DNA of 64,000 nucleotides from Streptomyces sp. NBC_01351 (lineage in GTDB: Bacteria > Actinomycetota > Actinomycetes > Streptomycetales > Streptomycetaceae). The translations under genes were made by a program, and so were the position numbers. The notes beneath the pieces were generated by a model. That model was not told where the DNA came from, made no database searches, and saw nothing but the letters and a program-made list of their open reading frames with translations. Of the stretch, positions 50,309 to 58,083 are shown piece after piece (the first letter of the stretch is position 1; each line of letters opens with the position of its first letter). The stretch covers positions 6,763,501 to 6,827,500 of the forward strand of contig NZ_CP108356.1 of the NCBI RefSeq assembly GCF_036237315.1. Direction: 5' to 3'.

Positions 50309-51496
50309 CTACGGGATGCCGACGATCGACTCGCAGCGCACGGCGACATCCGCGGTGCCCGCTTCGCCGTCGCAGCCGTCGGTGTCCGGGCCGCCGTCCA
50401 GGACGTCGTTGTCCGGGCCGCCGAAGAGCTTGTCGGCCCCGGCGCCCGAGCGCAGGGTGTCGGAGCCGCCCGCCGTCCCGGCCGTCGCGTCCGCGAGGAA
50501 GGTGACGTTGTCGCCGAAGAGGGAGTCGGCGCCGCCGCGGCCGTCGATCACGTCGTTGCCCGCGACGGTCGAAGTGGCGTCCGCGACCGAGCTGTCGCCG
50601 ATGAGGATCTCGTCGGCGCTGCCGCCCAGGATCCGGTCGTGGCCCGCTCCGAAGGCCCCGCCGCCGTCCGGGTCGCCGATGTTGTGGTCGCCGACGGCGA
50701 ACGACCCGCCGTCGGCCCCGAGGTCCAGCACATCGTTGCCGCTGCCGTAAACGGCGACGTTGCTCTCGCTGTCGCCGATGAGGTTGTCGCCCGTGCCGGG
50801 CCCGCCCAGGAGGGTGTCGTTGCCCCCGCCGGTCGCCGTGCCGACGAAGGGCGCCGCCGAGTCGCCGAGCAGGCCGTCGTTGCCGTCTCCGCCGTCCATG
50901 AAGTCGTTCCCGCCGCCTTCGACGTTCCCGCCGAAGGTGACGCTGTCGCCCGTCATGTGGACGTCGTCGCCGTCACCGCCGTAGAGCCGGTCGTGCCCGC
51001 CGCCCTTGGCGAAGCCGGCGTCGTCGCTCTCGGAGTCGCCGACGAGGAAGTCCTCGCCGGGCCCGCCCTCCAGCCGGTCGTTGCCGCCGCCGGTGGCGTT
51101 GCCGCTCGCGGTGAAGGAGTCGCCGACCATGTCGTCGTCACCGGCCCCGCCCAGCAGGGTGTCGTTCCCGCCGCCCTCGACGTCACCGCCGGTCGAGTGG
51201 GCGTCACCGCGCAGCACGTCGTTGCCCGCTCCGCCGTCGAGCCGGTCGTTCCCGTCCCCGCCGACGATGACGTCGTTGCCGCCGAGCCCGCAGATGAGGT
51301 CGTTGCCGCCGTTGCCGGAGATGACATCGACACCGGCCGAGCCGACGATCACGTCGTTGCCGGGGCCACCGCCGAACAGGCCCGAGCCGATGATCGTGGC
51401 CTTCGCGCCGAAGCAGGTGGTCTGCGCGGCGCCGGCCGGCGGGCCGAAGGCGAGCATCGCGGCGGTGATCACGCCGATCGTGAGGAGTCGAGCCAT
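50309..51496 (-). CDS. Secreted RTX (calcium-binding nonapeptide) repeat protein
   Basis: A 395-residue protein. The N-terminal signal peptide (LLTIGVITAAMLAFGPPAGA) precedes about 20 RTX units of the type GGxGxDxxx, for example GGNGGNDLICGLGGNDVIVG and GGDGNDRLDGGAGNDVLRGD. These form a calcium-stabilised parallel beta-roll. No protease or lipase domain is attached, so the protein is all repeat. A pair of cysteines near the end (DGCDGEAGTADVAVRCES) may form a disulfide. The role is unknown. Confidence 0.88.
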   Translation of the reverse strand: MARLLTIGVITAAMLAFGPPAGAAQTTCFGAKATIIGSGLFGGGPGNDVIVGSAGVDVISGNGGNDLICGLGGNDVIVGGDGNDRLDGGAGNDVLRGDAHSTGGDVEGGGNDTLLGGAGDDDMVGDSFTASGNATGGGNDRLEGGPGEDFLVGDSESDDAGFAKGGGHDRLYGGDGDDVHMTGDSVTFGGNVEGGGNDFMDGGDGNDGLLGDSAAPFVGTATGGGNDTLLGGPGTGDNLIGDSESNVAVYGSGNDVLDLGADGGSFAVGDHNIGDPDGGGAFGAGHDRILGGSADEILIGDSSVADATSTVAGNDVIDGRGGADSLFGDNVTFLADATAGTAGGSDTLRSGAGADKLFGGPDNDVLDGGPDTDGCDGEAGTADVAVRCESIVGIP

Positions 51497-51584
51497 GCCG
51501 GGGCCTCCGGTTCGGGAAGAGCGGTCACACGCCCTACTGCCCCTTGCGCGGCAGGCCGCGGCCCCACCTACGCTGTCTGCCCGC

Positions 51585-52052
51585 TCACTTCCGTCGTACG
51601 GATGACCCCGCGCGGGAGAAGGAGGCCATGCGCAGACCGGGGGCGGGGGAGAAGTCCGCGCCGCGAGCGAAGCCGAAGCGTTCGTACAGTGCGACCGCCG
51701 GGGCGTTGTCCGCGCCCGTCGTCACCGTGACGTCCCGGTCGGCCGGTACGTGGCCCAGCAGCAGGGAGGCGACCCCCCGGCGGAACCAGGCCGGGTCCAC
51801 ACACACCCGGTCGATGCACACACCGCCCTCAGCCCCGTCCTCCCAGGCGAGGAAACCGGCGATCTCCCCGTCCTCGGACACCGCGCCGACCCACGTGAGT
51901 GCCTGCGCCCGCATCTCGGCGAGGCTCTCCCGCAGCGCCGGGATGCCGTCGAAGCCGATGAGCTCCGCCTCCACCGCGTACGCGGCCCGCCCGATCCGGT
52001 GCACGGCAGCCGCGACGGCATCGTCGGCCAGGTCCAGCGGTCGTATCTGCAT
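51585..52052 (-). CDS. GNAT-family acetyltransferase
   Basis: A 155-residue enzyme beginning [20 protein letters not shown]. The acetyl-CoA loop is seen in [19 protein letters not shown] and motif B in [16 protein letters not shown]. The substrate is unknown. TAGCGT at 52081-52086 on the minus strand is a likely -10. Confidence 0.87.
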   Translation of the reverse strand: MQIRPLDLADDAVAAAVHRIGRAAYAVEAELIGFDGIPALRESLAEMRAQALTWVGAVSEDGEIAGFLAWEDGAEGGVCIDRVCVDPAWFRRGVASLLLGHVPADRDVTVTTGADNAPAVALYERFGFARGADFSPAPGLRMASFSRAGSSVRRK

Positions 52053-52132
52053 GGGCGTCCCTCGGTCGGCAGTCCGGACCACGCTACCTGCGGTTTCGCC
52101 CCTCGGGATCGGGGCCGCGCTTCGGATGGAGC

Positions 52133-52347
52133 GGGGACGCTCCGGGGCGTCCCCACAGGTCGAGCGAACCCAACGCCGCCCGACAGGCCGGTCCGGCCCG
52201 GGTTCGCGAGCCGAGGAGACGCCCCGGAGGGGCCCCGCCCCACAGGCCGCCCGCTCGTACGGGCCGCGGCCCGTACGCCTCCTCGGGACATCCCGACCGT
52301 CCCCGCCCGAGGGCGCCCGGCGGGGCCCGGGGCGGGGTCCGGGCGCC
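52133..52347. repeat. Cluster of long inverted repeats between GNAT gene and thrS
   Basis: The 387-base gap holds CTCCGGGGCGTC (52140-52151) pairing with GACGCCCCGGAG (52218-52229), inside it GCGAACCC/GGGTTCGC (52164-52171/52200-52207), a competing local stem GGGGACGC/GCGTCCCC (52133-52154), GTACGGGCC/GGCCCGTAC (52257-52276) and GGCGCCCGG/CCGGGCGCC (52312-52347). Likely promoters lie outside it on both sides (TAGCGT 52081-52086; TACGAT 52386-52391), so it may not belong to either mRNA leader. Confidence 0.6.
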
Positions 52348-52439
52348 TCCCGGTAACCGTTTCGCGGCGCAGCCACTCCGCTCGGTACGATTCAGGCGCG
52401 CAGTGTTCGCTCGCGCACCCCCTGAGTCAGGAGAGACCG

Positions 52440-54416
52440 GTGTCAGACGTCCGTGTGATCATCCAACGCGATTCCGAGCGGGACGAGCGCGTGGTGGCCA
52501 CGGGCACTACGGCGGCGGAGCTCTTCGCCGGCGAGCGCACCATCGTCGCCGCGCGCGTTGCCGGGGAACTGAAGGACCTCGCGTACGAGGTGCAGGACGG
52601 CGAGACCGTCGAGCCGGTGGAGATCTCCTCCGAGGACGGCCTGAACATCCTGCGCCACTCGACCGCGCACGTCATGGCGCAGGCCGTGCAGGAGCTGTTC
52701 CCCGAGGCCAAGCTCGGCATCGGCCCGCCGGTCCAGAACGGTTTCTACTACGACTTCGATGTCGCCCGGCCCTTCACTCCGGAGGACCTGAAGGCCATCG
52801 AGAAGAAGATGCAGGAGATCCAGAAGCGCGGGCAGAAGTTCTCCCGCCGCGTGGTCACCGACGAGGCCGCCCGCGAGGAGCTCGCCGACGAGCCGTACAA
52901 GCTGGAGCTCATCGGCATCAAGGGTGCGGCCTCGACCGATGACGGCGCGAACGTCGAGGTGGGCGGCGGCGAGCTGACCATCTACGACAACCTGGACGGC
53001 AAGACCGGCGAGCTGTGCTGGAAGGACCTGTGTCGTGGTCCGCACCTGCCCACCACCCGCAACATCCCGGCCTTCAAGCTCATGCGCAACGCGGCCGCCT
53101 ACTGGCGCGGCAGCGAGAAGAACCCGATGCTCCAGCGCATCTACGGCACCGCGTGGCCGTCGAAGGAGGAGCTGAAGGCCCACCTCGACTTCCTCGCCGA
53201 GGCCGAGAAGCGCGATCACCGCAAGCTCGGCAACGAGCTGGACCTCTTCTCCATCCCGGACGAGATCGGTTCCGGCCTGGCCGTCTTCCACCCGCGCGGC
53301 GGCGTCATCCGCCGGACCATGGAGGACTACAGCAGGAAGCGTCACGAGGAGGAGGGCTACGAGTTCGTCTACTCCCCGCACGCCACCAAGGGCGCGCTGT
53401 TCGAGAAGAGCGGCCACCTGGACTGGTACGCGGAGGGCATGTACCCCCCCATGCAGCTCGACGGTGGTACCGACTACTACCTCAAGCCCATGAACTGCCC
53501 GATGCACAACCTGATCTTCGACGCGCGCGGCCGCTCCTACCGCGAACTGCCGCTGCGCCTGTTCGAGTTCGGCACGGTGTACCGGTACGAGAAGTCGGGC
53601 GTCGTGCACGGCCTGACCCGCGCCCGGGGCTTCACCCAGGACGACGCGCACATCTACTGCACCCGTGAGCAGATGGCGGAGGAGCTCGACCGCACGCTCA
53701 CCTTCGTGCTGAACCTCCTGCGCGACTACGGTCTGACCGACTTCTACCTGGAGCTGTCCACCAAGGACCCGGAGAAGTTCGTCGGCTCGGACGAGGTGTG
53801 GGAGGAGGCGACCGCCGTCCTCCAGCAGGTCGCCGAGAAGCAGGGTCTCCCGCTGACCCCCGACCCGGGCGGCGCGGCCTTCTACGGCCCGAAGATCTCC
53901 GTGCAGGCGCGCGACGCCATCGGGCGTACCTGGCAGATGTCGACCGTGCAGCTCGACTTCAACCTGCCGGAGCGCTTCAACCTGGAGTACACCGCGCCCG
54001 ACGGCTCCCGCCAGCGGCCGGTCATGATCCACCGCGCGCTGTTCGGCTCGATCGAGCGGTTCTTCGCCGTGCTGCTGGAGCACTACGCGGGCGCCATGCC
54101 GCCGTGGCTGGCCCCGGTCCAGGCGGTCGGCATCCCGATCGGTGACGGGCACGTGGAGTACCTGCAGGAGTTCGCCGCCGCGGCGAAGAAGCAGGGCCTG
54201 CGGGTCGAGGTGGACGCCTCCTCCGACCGCATGCAGAAGAAGATCCGCAACCACCAGAAGCTCAAGGTCCCGTTCATGATCATCGTCGGTGACGAGGACA
54301 TGGCCGCGGGCACCGTCTCCTTCCGCTACCGCGACGGTTCGCAGGAGAACGGCATCGCCAAGGACGAGGCGCTGGCCAAGCTGGCCAAGGTCGTCGCGGA
54401 CCGCGTCCAGGTCTGA
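52440..54416 (+). CDS. thrS: Threonyl-tRNA synthetase
   Basis: Charges tRNA-Thr with threonine. The 658-residue protein has a TGS domain (about 1-65), the editing domain with [11 protein letters not shown] (HxxxH), the class II catalytic core ([24 protein letters not shown] block reading [20 protein letters not shown], then [20 protein letters not shown] with the zinc Cys) and a C-terminal anticodon-binding domain ([20 protein letters not shown]). The GTG at 52440 follows AGGAGA. TACGAT (52386-52391) is the probable -10. No T-box sequence is present upstream. Confidence 0.96.
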   Translation: MSDVRVIIQRDSERDERVVATGTTAAELFAGERTIVAARVAGELKDLAYEVQDGETVEPVEISSEDGLNILRHSTAHVMAQAVQELFPEAKLGIGPPVQNGFYYDFDVARPFTPEDLKAIEKKMQEIQKRGQKFSRRVVTDEAAREELADEPYKLELIGIKGAASTDDGANVEVGGGELTIYDNLDGKTGELCWKDLCRGPHLPTTRNIPAFKLMRNAAAYWRGSEKNPMLQRIYGTAWPSKEELKAHLDFLAEAEKRDHRKLGNELDLFSIPDEIGSGLAVFHPRGGVIRRTMEDYSRKRHEEEGYEFVYSPHATKGALFEKSGHLDWYAEGMYPPMQLDGGTDYYLKPMNCPMHNLIFDARGRSYRELPLRLFEFGTVYRYEKSGVVHGLTRARGFTQDDAHIYCTREQMAEELDRTLTFVLNLLRDYGLTDFYLELSTKDPEKFVGSDEVWEEATAVLQQVAEKQGLPLTPDPGGAAFYGPKISVQARDAIGRTWQMSTVQLDFNLPERFNLEYTAPDGSRQRPVMIHRALFGSIERFFAVLLEHYAGAMPPWLAPVQAVGIPIGDGHVEYLQEFAAAAKKQGLRVEVDASSDRMQKKIRNHQKLKVPFMIIVGDEDMAAGTVSFRYRDGSQENGIAKDEALAKLAKVVADRVQV

Positions 54417-54442
54417 CGGATCCGGCAGGTCCGAGAGGACCC

Positions 54443-54474
54443 GGCCCCCGGAGAGTGATCACTTTCCGGGGGCC
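54443..54474. terminator. Terminator after thrS
   Basis: GGCCCCCGGA (54443-54452) and TCCGGGGGCC (54465-54474) form a 10-bp stem, extended inside by GTGATCAC. Confidence 0.85.
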
Positions 54475-54512
54475 TTCTCCGTCCGTACCGGCAAGGTCAT
54501 ATGCTTGCCGCC

Positions 54513-55061
54513 ATGACGAGTGAGCCGGAGCAGCAGAACGGCGTTGGCACGCATGACGGGTTCCAGCGCCTGTGGACCCCGCATCGGATGGCCTACATCC
54601 AGGGCGAGAACAAGCCCACCGGCCCCGAGGCCGGCGACGGGTGTCCGTTCTGCGGGATTCCGGAGATGAGCGACGAGGACGGGCTGGTCGTCGCCCGCGG
54701 CAAGCACGTCTTCGCGGTGCTCAACCTGTACCCGTACAACGGCGGGCACCTCATGGTCGTCCCGTACCGGCACGTCGCCGACTACACCGACCTGGACGCG
54801 CTGGAGACCGGCGAGCTGGCGGACCTGACCAAGCGGGCCATGGTCGCGCTGCGCAAGGCCTCCGGGGCGCACGGTTTCAACATCGGCATGAACCAGGGCG
54901 CCGCCGCCGGCGCCGGCATCGCCGCGCACCTGCACCAGCACATCGTGCCCCGCTGGGGCGGGGACGCGAACTTCATGCCGATCGTCGGCCACACCCGCGT
55001 CCTGCCGCAGCTCCTCGCGGACACCCGGCAGATGCTCGCCGATGCCTGGCCCACGGGCTGA
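54513..55061 (+). CDS. HIT-family nucleotide hydrolase/phosphorylase
   Basis: A 182-residue protein. The active-site triad is HLHQHIVPRW (HxHxHxx). It also has CPFCGI and a conserved block VLNLYPYNGGHLMVVPYRHV. Members act on dinucleoside polyphosphates such as Ap4A. The ATG at 54513 is chosen because TATGCT (54500-54505) lies 7 bases upstream and there is no ribosome site, so the message is probably leaderless. An upstream in-frame ATG at 54501 overlaps that hexamer. It leads toward pgsA-patA-pimA as in other streptomycetes. Confidence 0.9.
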   Translation: MTSEPEQQNGVGTHDGFQRLWTPHRMAYIQGENKPTGPEAGDGCPFCGIPEMSDEDGLVVARGKHVFAVLNLYPYNGGHLMVVPYRHVADYTDLDALETGELADLTKRAMVALRKASGAHGFNIGMNQGAAAGAGIAAHLHQHIVPRWGGDANFMPIVGHTRVLPQLLADTRQMLADAWPTG

Positions 55062-55071
55062 GGCGGGCTGA

Positions 55072-55473
55072 TCAGGCGGCGCGTGCCGCGCGCCATTCCT
55101 CCAGTAAGCCTTCGACGTCGAACTCGGTGAGGTTCAGCGGCGGCCCCGACGGGGGCATGCGCAGGGCCGCGGCGATCTTCTCGTTGATCTCCGTGAGGAT
55201 CGCCCGCACCTGCCGTTCCGAGCGGGCCGCGCGGGCCGCCTCCAGCGCGTCCTCCGCCTCCTTGCGCAGCGCGAGCGCCGGGGGCAGGGCCGAGAAGCCC
55301 TCGCGGTGCAACTTCCCCTTGATCCACCACAGCTCGTCGTAGGGCGCGTCGAGGGAGGCCAGCGGCTTTCCGTAGCCCGGCAGGTTCTCGAACTCGCCGC
55401 GGTCGGCGGCCTCTCTGATCTGCCGGTCCACCCAGGACTCGATGTCGACGCCAGGGGGTTTGCGCTCGGTCAC
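55072..55473 (-). CDS. DUF1992 (DnaJ-homologue subfamily C28 domain) protein
   Basis: A 133-residue protein with the DUF1992 core: VDRQIREAADRGEFENLPGY, GKPL, ELWWIKGKLHREGFS and RAILTEINEKIAA. No J-domain is present. The cellular role is unknown. It has a GTG start at 55473 and converges on the HIT gene, the stops being 10 bases apart. Confidence 0.87.
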   Translation of the reverse strand: MTERKPPGVDIESWVDRQIREAADRGEFENLPGYGKPLASLDAPYDELWWIKGKLHREGFSALPPALALRKEAEDALEAARAARSERQVRAILTEINEKIAAALRMPPSGPPLNLTEFDVEGLLEEWRAARAA

Positions 55474-55563
55474 GGTGCCTCCTCGGGGGATGCGACGGCC
55501 TCGGGGCCTTCAGCCTACCCAGACCGGCCCGCCCGGCCAGAGGTCCGCGTAGGGTCCGTGACC

Positions 55564-56253
55564 ATGATCATGCGATTCAGCGAAGAGTTCCTGTCGGAGA
55601 CGGAGCATCACGCGGCCTGGGGCGCCGCGCAGCTCGAAACCCTGACCTCCTTCCTGCCCGAGGGTCCGTGGACGGCGGACCTGGAGGCCTGTCTGTACCG
55701 CCAGGGCGACCTCACACTGCGGGTCTCGGTCCTGGGCACCTACGACACGGACGAGCAGTCCTGGATGTGGGGCTGGGCCAACCCCGGCCTGCGGGGCACC
55801 GAAGCGGTCGCCCTCGCGAGCGCGGTCGAGCGCTACGGACGGGCCCGCGGCATAGCCGAGTTCACCGCGGAGACCCTGGACCTGTCGGGCTTCCCCGACC
55901 CGCGGTTCGCGGCGGAGACCCTGGCGTTCGCCGGGATGGGCGTCGCCGAGACCCCCGGTTACATCGGTGTCGAGGCGGGACCCGGCACGCGGGTCTACTT
56001 CCTGCCGGACGACCCGCAGGTCCCCCGGGCGCCCCTCGACCCGATCACCCTGCCGCGGACCCTCATCACCGGGGCCTCGCTCCTCGGCCATGCCCCGCGC
56101 CACGTCGTCACCGGGTACTTCGACCACCACGGTGTACCGGTGCACGAGGCCGGAGACCGGATCACGGCCGAGCTTCCCGAGGGGGTCCCGGTACGGATCG
56201 CGTTCGACGCACTCGGCCGCATCGCGGAAGTGAGTCTCGCCGGCCGGCCCTGA
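55564..56253 (+). CDS. DUF6882 domain protein
   Basis: A 229-residue soluble protein with MRFSEEFLSETEHHAAWGAA, SWMWGWANPGLRGTEAVALA and an acidic, Tyr/Trp-rich centre, matching the DUF6882 family as I recall it. The function is unknown. TAGGGT (55550-55555) is 8 bases before the ATG, another probable leaderless start. A GTG at 55558 is also in frame. Confidence 0.72.
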   Translation: MIMRFSEEFLSETEHHAAWGAAQLETLTSFLPEGPWTADLEACLYRQGDLTLRVSVLGTYDTDEQSWMWGWANPGLRGTEAVALASAVERYGRARGIAEFTAETLDLSGFPDPRFAAETLAFAGMGVAETPGYIGVEAGPGTRVYFLPDDPQVPRAPLDPITLPRTLITGASLLGHAPRHVVTGYFDHHGVPVHEAGDRITAELPEGVPVRIAFDALGRIAEVSLAGRP

Positions 56254-56284
56254 CCCGCGCGCCCGCCGCCCGGCCCCGCCCCGC

Positions 56285-57964
56285 CTACGCGTCGTACACG
56301 TCCGCCTTGCGCGGGGCCGGCTCCTGGATGAGGCCGCTCATGATCGAGGAGCGGTTGGTGAAGCGGTCGGTGTCGACGCCGTTCTCCTCCAGGACCTTGA
56401 AGGTGGCGGCGTGGACCGAGCGCAGCACCGGGGCCACCGTGCGCAGGGCGTCGTCCGCCATGAAGCGGTGGCGCCACATCGAGCCGGCCCACACGTGGCG
56501 GATGCCGAAGGGCTCGGGCAGGACCAGCTTGCCGCCGAGGAAGTCCAGGAGCGGCGGGAACCAGGTCAGCGGGGCACGTACGGCGAGGCGCACGACCTCA
56601 TCGGTGTCCACCAGCGGCTGCGGGCGCTCGACGGTCTCCCAGAAGCGGATGCTCTTGGGTACCTCCACCACTGGGGCCTTGGACTTCGTAGTGAACAGGC
56701 CGTGTACGGGTCCCAGGGCGTGCGCGGTGACGTCCACGCGCAGTGTCTTGTAGAGCACGGTGACGGTGACCAGCATGTTGATGACGAGCTGGCCGTCCCA
56801 GAGCGGGTACTGGATGCCGAGATAGTGCCGGTTTCCTGCGCTGAACTGCTGCTCGTTGCAGATCCGCGTGATCTCGTGCGGCTTGATCAGGAAGTTGTCG
56901 ATGTTCTCGCCAGAGGGGCGGGCCACTTCGGCGGCACCCTCGCCGATCGGCGTGACGATCCAGTGCTGGATGGCGGCCGTCGGGAAACCGCCGGTGTGCA
57001 GGGGGCCGCGCTCCAGCTTGCGGAGCTGGGCGTCGATCGCGCGTACGACGTCCCAGCTGCGGAAGGGGTGGATCTCGGCGCCCTCCGTCGTGGGCTCGAG
57101 TTCCTCGGCCATCTGCCAGCTGCCCCATCGGGTGCCCATGCCGAGTATGCCCTTGGGGCCCGCGTAGAAGACCTGGTTGCTGCGGTCCTCCGCGGTCAGC
57201 TTCGCGAGCTGGTGACGCAGGTCTTCGCGGGCCTTCTCGTCGGGGTTGCCCGGCACTGCCTCCGGGATCTTCGCTCCGACCCCGTCACCTGCGAGCAGCC
57301 CGTCCCAGCGGGCGCGCAGGTCGGCGGCGGTGGACTCGCACAGCCGACGGGCGAGCAGCCAGCCCAGGGCCGGGGCGATCACCATGCCCCGCAGGTAGAG
57401 GCCGAGGAAGCCGGTCAGGGGCAGCCGGAACATCAGTACCGCCACCACGATGGCGATGCCGACCAGTACCGCCGTGCCCATCCAGGAGGAGCGCTTGCCC
57501 TCGCCGGCGGCCAGGGTCTTGCGGAGCTGGAACAGGCCCAGCCACAGGAGCAGGCCGGGCAGGAACACCACACCGCAGACCAGCATGATCAGCCGGAGCT
57601 TGCGGTCCCGTTCCTTGCGGATGCGCGTGGCGGCCAGGCAGTGCTCTACGACCGTCTGGGGGTCGGCGCCGAAGGACTGGATGAGTGGTTTGCGGGTGGA
57701 TCCGAGAGTGCGGGCCTCGACGGCGCGGCAGAAGGCCTCGCCGAAATTGGGCTCGAAGAGGGATATCTTGCCGGGTTTGACCGTGGCGGGGTGGTTCTCG
57801 CTGTTGGCGGTGAGTATCACCTTGAGTTCGGTGTCCTTGCCGCCGTCGCGGTAGGCGGCCGAGGCCAGCGCGTTGGTCGCCGCCGTCTGCCCGCCACCGC
57901 CCTGGAGAGGAATCTGCGCTCCGGGCCTGAAGTCGAATCCGTCGTCCGCCACCGCTGCCCCCAT
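56285..57964 (-). CDS. Large uncharacterised membrane protein
   Basis: A 559-residue protein. The N-terminal soluble part (about 1-120) has a Gly-rich start (PLQGGGGQTAATNALASAA). Three hydrophobic segments follow (LIMLVCGVVFLPGLLLWLGL, TAVLVGIAIVVAVLMF, LYLRGMVIAPALGWLLA). The C-terminal cytoplasmic half contains QVFYAGPKGILGMGTRWGSW and HYLGIQYPLWDGQLVINMLV. No known catalytic motif is seen. The ATG at 57964 is used. It lies alone between DUF6882 and EF-G2. Confidence 0.75.
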   Translation of the reverse strand: MGAAVADDGFDFRPGAQIPLQGGGGQTAATNALASAAYRDGGKDTELKVILTANSENHPATVKPGKISLFEPNFGEAFCRAVEARTLGSTRKPLIQSFGADPQTVVEHCLAATRIRKERDRKLRLIMLVCGVVFLPGLLLWLGLFQLRKTLAAGEGKRSSWMGTAVLVGIAIVVAVLMFRLPLTGFLGLYLRGMVIAPALGWLLARRLCESTAADLRARWDGLLAGDGVGAKIPEAVPGNPDEKAREDLRHQLAKLTAEDRSNQVFYAGPKGILGMGTRWGSWQMAEELEPTTEGAEIHPFRSWDVVRAIDAQLRKLERGPLHTGGFPTAAIQHWIVTPIGEGAAEVARPSGENIDNFLIKPHEITRICNEQQFSAGNRHYLGIQYPLWDGQLVINMLVTVTVLYKTLRVDVTAHALGPVHGLFTTKSKAPVVEVPKSIRFWETVERPQPLVDTDEVVRLAVRAPLTWFPPLLDFLGGKLVLPEPFGIRHVWAGSMWRHRFMADDALRTVAPVLRSVHAATFKVLEENGVDTDRFTNRSSIMSGLIQEPAPRKADVYDA

Positions 57965-58083
57965 CGCTGTGCGTTCGTGCTCTTTGGTGCGCCGATGAGC
58001 CTATCGGCGGATCCCGCCCCATGGTCATGGGACAGGGAAATGCCGCCCACCGCAAGCGGGTTGGCGGGCGGCGGCTCCCGACG

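Noticed and set aside
49616..51730. A 704-residue plus-strand frame across the RTX gene
   Set aside because: It is the antisense reading of RTX repeats. The minus strand gives a signal peptide and ordered GGxGxD units.
52053..52439. T-box or riboswitch upstream of thrS
   Set aside because: No T-box core (AAGGGTGG-like) or specifier loop could be found, and the likely promoter lies downstream of the hairpins.
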